NCBI RefSeq assembly: GCF_003054445.1
Contig: NC_042506.1
Location: 751,501-815,500 of the forward strand
Direction: 5' to 3'
Source of the DNA: Pichia kudriavzevii
Lineage: Eukaryota > Ascomycota > Pichiomycetes > Pichiales > Pichiaceae
Length of the DNA stretch: 64,000 nt
Positions within the stretch are counted from its first letter, which is position 1. Each line of letters starts with the position of its first letter. The notes beneath the pieces were generated by a model that worked only from the letters and a program-made list of their open reading frames with translations, did no database searches and was not told the origin of the DNA. A program made the translations under genes and the position numbers. Shown here in pieces: positions 28,231 to 37,329 of this stretch.

Positions 28231-29997
28231 ATGACGTTTCGTAGACCTCTTGAGTTTGTTACGAATTCTAGACGTTCGGCGGTATATTCACTGAATGGAA
28301 TGGTATCATCTACACAGCCATTGGCTAATTCGGCCGGAACCGAAATACTCAGTAAAGGGGGGAATGCAATGGATGCTTGTGTAGCAATGTCTGCATGTTT
28401 AGCGCTTCTTGAGCCGGCAAGCACAGGTATTGGTGGTGATTGTTTTGTACTTTGGTACGATTCTAAGGAGAAAAAGGTTAGTGGTTTGAATGGCAGTGGG
28501 AGATCTGCTCGCAACATAACGCTCGATTGGTTGAAGAAGTCACGGTCCAGAGACGTAAATGGGTTTAGGCTTGCAGAAGATTCTGTCTTTAAAGTGAACG
28601 TGCCGGGTGCTATTTGTGGATGGTACGATTCCATGAAAAAATGGGGGTCAGGCAATGTTACATTTAAGGAAGTTTTAGCACCTGCCATTCGCCTGGCTGA
28701 AGAAGGATATCCAGTCTCACAGATAAGTGCCAGTTTATGGAAGAACGAGGAAGAGAAGTTGAAAAGGATGAATACCAAGTGCAGTAGAGAAACACTAGGG
28801 CTATTCCTACCCAATGGTACAGCACCTAGGGAGGGTCAAGTTGTTAGGAATCCAGAGGTGGGTAGGGCGTTACGGATAATTTCCGAGAGAGGTAAGAAGG
28901 GGTTCTACGAAGGTGAGATTGCCGAAGCAATAATCAGGGAGCTGAATAGCCGGGGGCATGTAATGACAAGGGAAGATTTCTCGGAGCACAAGAGTACATT
29001 TGTGGACCCTATAAGTTATGAGTTTCTAGGTCATAAATTATGGGAGATTCCGCCCAATGGGTCTGGTATAATTGCCTTAATGACTTTAGGACTGATTAAG
29101 CAATTATCCACTAAAGGAGCAGTTGACTTAAAGAAATTAAAGCATAATTCCAGTGATTATCTACATGTGATTATTGAATGCCTGAAGGTCGCCTTCAAAG
29201 AATCCGAAGAGTATGTCAATGATTATGAGCATTTCCATTTACGTACAGGGATTGACCAGAATCACTTGATTTCACAAGTGTTGAGTGACGACTATCTCTA
29301 TGAGGAAATTAAAGGATTTGAGATGGGTCAAGCGTCTGATATTCGGAATGTCCCCAATAGTATATTTAAATCCGACACGGTATATTTCACAGCAACCGAT
29401 AAGTTTGGGAATGCGTGTTCCTTTATCAATTCTGTCTACGAAGGGTTTGGAAGTGGAATAATTGTACCAGGATACGGATTCACTCTACACAATCGAGGAG
29501 GAAATTTCACATTGAATGCACAGTCTAAAAATTGTATTGATGGCAATAAGCGTCCCTACCATACAATTATTCCTGGTATGATAACCAACTCCCATGGGGA
29601 TGAGCTCTATGCGAGCTACGGAATCATGGGGGGGTACAACCAGCCACAAGCGCACGTCCAGGTGTATATGAACATGCTCCTCTTTGGCATGACACCGCAG
29701 GAAGCCTTAGATGCTCCTCGGTTAACATTGACCTCAGATATGCGATTTCGAGATGAAGATTTAGGTTGCGGCAGTGATGGTCCGGTTAGTAATGGCCATA
29801 CTGTAGTGCATCTCGAGGAGGGGATTACGGGGGACGTCAAGGTCGAGCTAGAGAGACGTGGACATGTAGTGGGCGACATTGTTGAAGGCCATGCCAGACG
29901 CAAGTTTGGTAGGGGGCAGATTATACGACGGGAGGGACAAGTGTGGAGTGGCGGCAGTGACATGCGAGGAGATGGTGCAGCGGTTCCGGGGGGTTAG
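28231..29997 (+). CDS. Gamma-glutamyltransferase family protein, ywrD-like
   Basis: A 588-residue N-terminal-nucleophile hydrolase. The order of motifs fits gamma-glutamyltransferases of the bacterial ywrD type. GMVSSTQPLANSAGTEIL and SKGGNAMDACVAMSA come first, then STGIGGDCFVLWYDSK and GLNGSGRSARN. The autocleavage site precedes Thr383 in SDTVYFTATDKFGNACSF. NSVYEGFGSGIIVPGYGF, NKRPYHTIIPGM and GGYNQPQAHVQVYMNML follow. Such enzymes mature by self-cleavage before the catalytic Thr into large and small subunits and transfer or hydrolyse gamma-glutamyl groups (glutathione-type substrates). There is no signal peptide or membrane anchor, unlike yeast Ecm38, so it is probably cytosolic. The last 250 bp are visibly GC-richer than neighbouring genes. 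Transfer from bacteria is possible but unproven. Confidence 0.9.
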   Translation: MTFRRPLEFVTNSRRSAVYSLNGMVSSTQPLANSAGTEILSKGGNAMDACVAMSACLALLEPASTGIGGDCFVLWYDSKEKKVSGLNGSGRSARNITLDWLKKSRSRDVNGFRLAEDSVFKVNVPGAICGWYDSMKKWGSGNVTFKEVLAPAIRLAEEGYPVSQISASLWKNEEEKLKRMNTKCSRETLGLFLPNGTAPREGQVVRNPEVGRALRIISERGKKGFYEGEIAEAIIRELNSRGHVMTREDFSEHKSTFVDPISYEFLGHKLWEIPPNGSGIIALMTLGLIKQLSTKGAVDLKKLKHNSSDYLHVIIECLKVAFKESEEYVNDYEHFHLRTGIDQNHLISQVLSDDYLYEEIKGFEMGQASDIRNVPNSIFKSDTVYFTATDKFGNACSFINSVYEGFGSGIIVPGYGFTLHNRGGNFTLNAQSKNCIDGNKRPYHTIIPGMITNSHGDELYASYGIMGGYNQPQAHVQVYMNMLLFGMTPQEALDAPRLTLTSDMRFRDEDLGCGSDGPVSNGHTVVHLEEGITGDVKVELERRGHVVGDIVEGHARRKFGRGQIIRREGQVWSGGSDMRGDGAAVPGG

Positions 29998-30432
29998 TAC
30001 GTTAGCATGTCAACATGCAATGAAGTTGGTTGTTGAAGATTGGCAAGTAATAGGATTGGCACTGGTGAACCGAAATGCACCAATAGCAGATATCCATGCA
30101 AAACACCTGTAACAACAGTTGTAGCAGCAGCTACACCCCCCTCCCCTTCTGTCTACTGTTTAAGTTTGTCCCCGTATGTCCTCCTTTGCTAACCAGTGTG
30201 CTGCAACTTTGTGCCCAGCATGATCCACACAGAAAAAGAAATTCTGTCTAGGCGTTTTCGGTCTGCGGTTGTTTCCGGGCATCACCTCTCCCTCTCCCAT
30301 TCTCTAATACTCCTCTCCTCTCCAAATGGGGTAATTATTTAACATTCTCCCACTTGTACACCCATTTGTGGGCCAAGATGTGGCATATTCGTTTCCTTTT
30401 GCTACTTCCGATTCGGTTTCGGTTTCGGGTGT

Positions 30433-30475
30433 CTTGTTGTTGTTGTTGTTGTTGTTGCTGCTGCTGCTGCTGCTC
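30433..30475. repeat. TTG/CTG trinucleotide microsatellite
   Basis: About seven GTT/TTG units pass into about six CTG units in non-coding DNA. It is the same trinucleotide class (CAA/CAG on the other strand) that expands in the SNF2 reading frame downstream, but outside any gene. Confidence 0.7.
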
Positions 30476-30992
30476 CTGCACGAGATTTTCCCTCTCCCTC
30501 CAATTATGTTAGATTAGATCAAGCTATGTTTAAAGACTCTGTAGAGTAAAGTAAAGTAAGGTGGAACTGTACATTTTCAACCTCTCAGTTTCTCTGTATT
30601 CCTCCTTCTCCTCCTTCTCCTCTCCAACCCATGCTTCTTCCCTACTTGCTCCTTCTGTAAGGTGCTCTTGTTCGTTGCATAGAGATGCTCGCCACGGGTA
30701 TCCCAGAAGCGGCGAGCCCTTTGTTCTGTGGCGAGTTTCCCATTTTCCGAGAATGGGCCATTTCGAGACTGGGAGAAAAGCCAGTTAATGCTTGTGGACG
30801 TTGAGATTATTGACGGCTAACCTGGACAAGTGAACACAAGTATACGCCACCAAACGCAATCGAACGCACACGACGAATACTTTCACTCCTCCATTCTACG
30901 TATAGGTGTGTATCAAGTTCTACTACGTGGCATAGTGTTACTTCAAACGGCATTCTGATAAATTGAGCCTTTCTATTGTTAGAGGAAAACAA

Positions 30993-31010
30993 GGGGGGGG
31001 GGAAAAAAAA
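30993..31010. repeat. G10-A8 homopolymer junction
   Basis: Ten G followed directly by eight A, 159-176 bp before the SNF2 start codon. The A-run may exclude nucleosomes; the long G-run is rare in this AT-rich window and prone to slippage. Confidence 0.7.
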
Positions 31011-31168
31011 TAAAAATTTGTCCCTTAACTCCAGCCTGTCCGTTATTGGTCACACGTCATCCGGTCACGTCACAATATTAATTTATCTCTAGTTTCACTT
31101 TGTTTCTTGTTTCGTGTTGTTTACATTTCCTTATCTCTAGACTATCTCTGTGAGTGCTTTATTCAGTG

Positions 31169-31220
31169 ATGGATTTCAATACCCAGTTCAATATCTTGGG
31201 TCAATCAAAACCTCAATCCC

Positions 31221-31315
<95 letters not shown>

Positions 31316-31626
31316 CCTCAATCCCAACAACAACAACAACAACAGCAACAAATACTATTACAACAACAACAACAAATACTATTACAACAACAACAACAGC
31401 AGGAATTGAATAGTAATGGAAATGCAGGTGCAACTTTGAATCAACAACTGAGACCTACAGCATTAACAATTTCTCAAATTCAAGACATTTATAAGCGGTT
31501 GCAACAGTTAAAATTTCAGCATGGTAATGCTGTAACTAGAATGCCTGAATATATTAAACTATCTATGTTTCTAGCTAAAGATCCCAACTTCCAGAAGATT
31601 CAATCACATTTACAACAAAAGGCCAG

Positions 31627-31677
<51 letters not shown>

Positions 31678-34600
31678 GCAGCAACAGCAGCAACAGCAGC
31701 AACAGCAGCAACAGCAGCAACAGCAGCAACAGCAGCAACAGCAGCAACAGCAGCAACAGCAGCAGCAACAGCAGCAGCAACAACAGCAACACCATAATGG
31801 TTCTCCAGCATTCAATCAGTTTAATAATTCCAATTATAATAGCCCATTGGGGCCAAATACTTCTTTTTCATCATCTCCAAATGACTTGCTAGCTCAACAG
31901 AGAAGGCAAATATTGCTTAAACAACAACAGCAACAGCAACAAGCACAGGCACCTCTGCAGCAACAACAACGAGAGCAAGCACAGGTACCTCTGCAGCAAC
32001 AACAGAGTAGGGAACAACTACTTCAGGGTCAGAATTCCACTCCTGCTCAATTGACGGGTTCTCCAGTTTCTAATCAACAACCCTCTAATCAACCATCTTC
32101 TATATTTCATCCAATACAAGCTCATATCCTTAAATTTCAAATTGCAACATTCAAGAAATTCATTCAGAATCAACCACTACCTCCTGAACTAACTACTCTA
32201 ATAACAGCAAGTTATGAGCAACTACAGAGGCAAAGATTCCAACAAGCGCAGAATGGACAACCGATCCAGCCGCCCCCACCCCCACCACCACAGCAACAAC
32301 AGCAACAGCAGCAATCACCACAAATACAACTTCAACAACCGCCACCACAGCCCCAACCATTGCAACCCATGCCTCAAGTTGAATCACAACGGTCACCTCC
32401 AGCATCTTCTCCAGCTCAACAGGTACTTTTGAACAACCAGTTTTCCAATCATCAACAGGATATTCAGAATTTATACAGACAGGCAAATATTCAAAAGCAA
32501 GTCCAGGCTCAACAACTTCAGAAGATCCAACCTCCTAAAAAGGAAAACGAAAAAGAACAGAAGAAAGCTCAAAGAAAACAGAAGAAAGTCGCCAATCTTG
32601 ATACTACTGCTGGGTTTGCGACACCTAGTGCATTGCAACTTAATCAACCTATTGATGAAACTCCCGTGAAGAAAAATTACATCTTGCCTCCTCGTCCACC
32701 TCAAAGTTTGGGAAACTTAGAAAAACTATACCCTAACGCTAAGATTGAGAACGTCTACAACCCCCTTGCAAGAGTTGATTCGTTTATTATACCTAATGTG
32801 ACTTCAGAATTTAGTTTTGAGTTTTTCAATACTCCTAAATCCAAAATCTATACACCTTCAGTCTATCCAAATGCTTTAGACCTTGAAACCGCTAACGAAT
32901 TAAAAAAGCTGCATGAAAATTTATTAATACAATTGGAGCTTGAAAATTTGGAGGAAATTGCAAGACATGAATCTACTTACAAATATGATTTTGAAGCATT
33001 CAAATTGCTACCGTACCAACGAGCTTTACGAGGTTACGTTTTATCGGGGATTTTCCACCAGAATATGCTTCTGATTAACCATTTACCGAATTTTAGTGCC
33101 AAAGTTAGATCCATCAACCTCGAAGATGCGTCTTTGACTAATGCACTGTACTTAGAACAAAAAAAATTAAAGAATGAGAAGGAGAGAAGTGACCTCATTA
33201 ACAAACAACAAAGCTTATTAAATGCTTCTGATAGTTACAAGAAGATATTAATGGATAAAAAATCCAAGTATCAAAAATTGGCTAAAAATCTTACTGCTTT
33301 TCATCAACAAACTGAAAAGGAGGAACAGAGAAGGATCGAAAGAAATGCTAAACAAAGATTACAAGCTTTAAAGGCAAACGATGAAGAGGCCTACGTGAAG
33401 TTGCTTGACCAAACAAAAGACACCAGAATTACTCATTTATTAAAACAAACTAATTCTTTCTTGAGCAGTTTGACAGATGCTGTGAGAGATCAGCAAAAGG
33501 AAACCGTTGAAAAAATGGTTAAAGTTGGACATACAGAAGATGGGATTGTAGAACAGCCTGATGAGGGTATCGACAGTGATGAAAGTGATTATGAGAACGA
33601 GGAGGAACGTGAACGCCGTTTAGTTGAGAAGAAACAAGATTTGGATTATTACAAAGTTGCTCACAAAATTCAAGAGAAAATTGAAAAGCAACCTTCTATT
33701 CTTGTTGGCGGTACGCTAAAAGAGTATCAGTTGAGAGGCTTGGAGTGGATGGTTTCTTTGTTCAACAATCACTTAAATGGTATTTTAGCCGATGAAATGG
33801 GGTTGGGTAAAACTATCCAGTCGATCGCACTACTCACTTATATTACCGAGGCCAAGAAATTACCTGGTCCATTTTTAGTCATTGTTCCCTTATCCACATT
33901 GCCTAATTGGAACAATGAATTTGATCACTGGGCTCCAAGCTTGAAGAAAATCAGTTATAAGGGTTCACCTGCTTACAGAAAAGAGTTAGCACAGCAGGTT
34001 AAATCTGGCGATTTCAATGTTCTGCTAACAACTTACGAGTATATCATCAAGGACAAATATCTACTATCTAAGATTAAATGGGTACATATGATCATCGATG
34101 AGGGTCACAGAATGAAAAATACCAAATCTAAACTATCTTACACATTAAATGAATTTTATCATACTGATTACAGATTGATTTTGACGGGTACTCCCTTACA
34201 AAACAATTTACCCGAATTGTGGGCCCTCTTGAACTTTGTGTTACCTAAAATCTTTAACTCTGTTAAATCTTTCGACGAATGGTTTAATACACCGTTTGCC
34301 AACACTGGTGGTCAAGATAAAATTGAGCTATCTGAAGAGGAAACTTTATTGGTTATCAGGAGATTGCATAAGGTGTTGAGGCCATTTTTACTAAGAAGAC
34401 TAAAGAAGGATGTTGAGAAATCATTACCTAATAAAGTTGAACGAGTCATCAAGTGTAAAAAATCTGGCCTACAAGCCAAATTATATTCACAGATGCTCAA
34501 ATATAATAAATTATTTGTGGGTGATAAAGAAAACAAAGCAGTTGGCATCAAAGGTATGAACAATAAGTTGATGCAGTTAAGGAAGATTTGTAACCATCCT

Positions 34601-36394
34601 TTTGTTTTTCCTGCTATTGAAGATATGATTAATGCATCACATCAAAATAATGACTTAATTTGGAGAACCAGCGGTAAGTTTGAGCTTTTGGATAGAATTT
34701 TACCGAAGTTCAAAGCTACTAATCATAGAGTTTTGATGTTCTTTCAAATGACCCAAATTATGGATATTATGGAAGATTTTCTTCGTTTTAGAGATATTAA
34801 ATACATGAGATTAGATGGTGACACTAGAGCAGATGATAGAACGGAATTATTGAAGGATTTCAACGCAGAGAATTCACCGTATGATGTTTTCCTACTTTCA
34901 ACAAGAGCTGGGGGTTTGGGTTTGAATTTACAAACAGCTGATACTGTTATTATTTTTGATACAGATTGGAATCCACACCAAGATCTTCAAGCACAGGATA
35001 GAGCACATCGTATTGGGCAAAAGAATGAAGTCCGTATTCTTAGGTTAATTACAACTGATTCTATTGAGGAGTATATACTAGAGAAGGCTCATCAAAAACT
35101 GGATATTGATGGGAAGGTTATTCAAGCTGGTAAATTTGATCAAAAATCTACAGCAGAAGAACAAGAAGCTTTACTTCGTAAACTAATAGAAAATGAAGAC
35201 CAACAAAATGAAAAGGACGAAGATTTGAATGATGAAGATTTGAATGAATTATTGGCTAGGAATGAAGACGAGATTAAAAAGTTCAGAGAGGTTGATGCAG
35301 AAAGGGAGAGGCAATGGAATTCCGAGTTACCAAGATTGTATTCTGAAGAAGAGCTACCTGAAATATACAACCAGGAACCAGAGCCCGAAGAAGAGCCGAA
35401 AGAAAATTTACTAATGAATTATGGAAGGGGAACCAGGGAACGTAAGGTTACTCAATATGATGAAAATATGACAGAAGAACAATGGTTGAGAGAAATTGAT
35501 GGATTGGTTAGTGAGGACGAAGAAAAATTTCCGAAGAAAAGGCCAAGGAAATCTTTGAAGAAGAAAAAAGAAGAATCAAGGGAAGGAACATCCGATTCAA
35601 TCAATGAAGATGCTACTGAAGACACCCATGATGATAAGAGAATGAAGAGTTCCTCAAAGAAAATTGGCATCAAAACGACCTCACCAAGTCGAACCCCTGA
35701 AGTTTCAGATGGAATATCTGCGCCTTTGGTTCGTAGAAGGAAAAACTTTGGTTCGTTACCACTTTCCAGAGAAATTTATCCCAGCGAAGACCCAACCCCC
35801 AAAGACCGTGCTGAGTTGCAGATGAGAATGTCAGCCATATTGGACCATATTCAAAATTATGCTAATCCAGTTGGAAGAAAACTTTGTAAGATTTTCAATT
35901 CTAAACCTCAAAGAAGGTTATATCCAGATTATTATGTGATAATCAAGAACCCCATCGCGTTTGATACAGTCAAAAGGAGAGTTAATAATTGGACATATAA
36001 TACGCTTGAAGAATATATGTTTGACATTCATTTAATTTTCAAGAATGCAAGGCTTTATAACCTGGAAACTTCAGTGGTATATTCTGATTCGATGATTCTT
36101 GAATCTCAAGCGTTGAAAAAGTACGTGGAATATATTCACAAACCTCTAGATTTCTCAGAATTTGATCTACGGTATGGATTGCATAAACCCAACGGGGATC
36201 CAATTAGTGACCCGACTGTTAGATGGGATGAAGAAAAGCAAGAAGCATATATCATAGAAGAAGAGGAAGAAGAAGAAGAAGATGAACAGGAGGGGAAGAA
36301 GAAGGAAGACAACGAGCGATACACCAATGCAGAAGCAGATGAGGCTAAGCGTCAAAAAACGATGAAAGCGGAGAAGGTAGTGTGCTACAAGTAG
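31169..36394 (+). CDS. SNF2: SWI/SNF remodeller catalytic ATPase Snf2
   Basis: A 1741-residue protein (S. cerevisiae Snf2, 1703). ATG 31169 starts MDFNTQFNILG; the open frame extends five codons further to a GTG. PolyQ covers residues 18-49 and a later run of 54 Gln. The Snf2-specific N-terminal motif (ISQIQDIYKRLQQLKFQHG) lies between them. Then come a QLQ domain (FQIATFKKFIQNQPLPPEL, about residues 324-345), an HSA region around 600-700 and the ATPase with DEMGLGKT 875-882 and DEGH 977-980. Lobe 2 has LSTRAGGLGLNLQTADTVI. A basic AT-hook-like KKRPRKSLKKKK and a bromodomain follow (about 1545-1650, with YPDYYVIIKNPIAFDTV). An acidic Glu-rich tail ends it. Q-rich N-terminus and length favour Snf2 over its paralogue Sth1. 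Confidence 0.93.
31220..31315 (+). repeat. Pure (CAA)32 coding tract in SNF2
   Basis: Thirty-two uninterrupted CAA codons encode Gln18-Gln49. A perfect triplet run of this length is hypermutable, so allele length probably differs between strains. Confidence 0.95.
31628..31789 (+). repeat. 54-codon CAA/CAG tract in SNF2
   Basis: Fifty-four Gln codons: first a run of CAA, then from about 31676 a 9-bp rhythm CAG-CAG-CAA repeated about nine times, then mixed CAG/CAA. The regular mixture differs from the pure CAA tract upstream and points to separate expansion events. Confidence 0.9.
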
Positions 36395-36540
36395 AGTAAA
36401 ACGTAAAGGAAGTCTCGGATAGTAGTTCCAATAATAAAATTGTACAATAGTCCAATCTCTTTTTAATACTAACTGGAAATTTGTAAATTGATAACATCAT
36501 TAATTAATCATACTTGAATTGAAGTACACATAGCTATATT

Positions 36541-37329
36541 TTATAATTTACGTTTTTTGGATATAGCCTCACAATGATAAGATGGGTTAGAAGTTTCCAG
36601 TGGTGAATCAACATCCAATCCGGCTCGCCTCATACAATCTAGCAGCATCGTGGAGCTGATCAGATTAAACGAAAATACCTCTTTATCGGAGTTTGCGCTT
36701 GAACTTTCCAAAAACTCATCATGTAGCTTGTCAAATATAACCATTGAATTTGATGATTCGTTTTCTAATTTTGGATAATGATTGGATTTGAACAAAAGTT
36801 TTGTAATTAATGTTGGACGGTTATACAATGAAGGCTTAACCTCATTTATGGCTTCCATTTCGAAAACACACTTCCTAAATGACCAAGTTAAATACATCCT
36901 TTCGATGTACTCTACACGCTCGAGAATATTATATTCCCATATACCACGTCTCAATCTGTTTAACGCAACCAAGAGTCTCATACCACTTACCTCTCCATTA
37001 CTGTCGTATTGATCAATGACATCACGTAAAAATTGTGGTGAACAGTTGTGTTTGATGCACTCATGGATAAGGGTGTTAATCAGAGATGGTGCCCCAATGA
37101 TAGTATCAGTCTGTGAAAATAAGGACTTTGCAAAATCAACATCTTCGGATTCTTCGGGGTCCAAGTTGACTCGTAACGAAATTTGTTCAAATTCGTATTG
37201 TATCTCCCTATAGATATGCCCTATATGAAACTTACTTTCGCTTTCAACTATTGGCCTTGTCTTTCTCAAATTATTTATCTGTAGCCTGCATAGCTTTTCA
37301 TCATATGTGACATCACTGGGGAATAACAT
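36541..37329 (-). CDS. Conserved-looking hypothetical protein
   Basis: A 262-residue protein I do not recognise. It begins MLFPSDVTYDEKLCRLQINN and is mixed charged/hydrophobic, probably helical, without membrane segments, zinc ligands or low-complexity runs. Residues 100-160 (HECIKHNCSPQFLRDVIDQY, then MRLLVALNRLRRGIWEYNIL and VEYIERMYLTWSF) look like packed helices. It ends KKRKL, a possible nuclear signal. It converges on SNF2 (146 bp between stops). The even composition and the clean start suggest a real gene; a nuclear structural or meiotic/kinetochore protein would fit, but that is a guess. Confidence 0.7.
   Translation of the reverse strand: MLFPSDVTYDEKLCRLQINNLRKTRPIVESESKFHIGHIYREIQYEFEQISLRVNLDPEESEDVDFAKSLFSQTDTIIGAPSLINTLIHECIKHNCSPQFLRDVIDQYDSNGEVSGMRLLVALNRLRRGIWEYNILERVEYIERMYLTWSFRKCVFEMEAINEVKPSLYNRPTLITKLLFKSNHYPKLENESSNSMVIFDKLHDEFLESSSANSDKEVFSFNLISSTMLLDCMRRAGLDVDSPLETSNPSYHCEAISKKRKL

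Larger units (their letters stand above)
29998..31168. other. Long intergenic region before SNF2
   Basis: 1.17 kb without a supported gene. It holds a trinucleotide tract (TTG/CTG repeats at about 30433-30475) and a 7-bp inverted pair GCTCGCC/GGCGAGC at 30687-30693/30711-30717. It also has a G10-A8 homopolymer junction at 30993-31010 and a CT-rich stretch around 30590-30650. Transcription-factor motifs were not recognised. The length fits a complex promoter for SNF2. Confidence 0.5.

Noticed and set aside
28161-28814. 217-codon minus-strand frame over the GGT gene
   Set aside because: It lies antisense to a well-supported enzyme and has no recognisable motif; a shadow of coding bias.
31188-31815. 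Minus-strand frames of nearly pure Val, Ala, Leu or Cys
   Set aside because: They are the antisense reading of the SNF2 CAA/CAG repeats; low complexity only.
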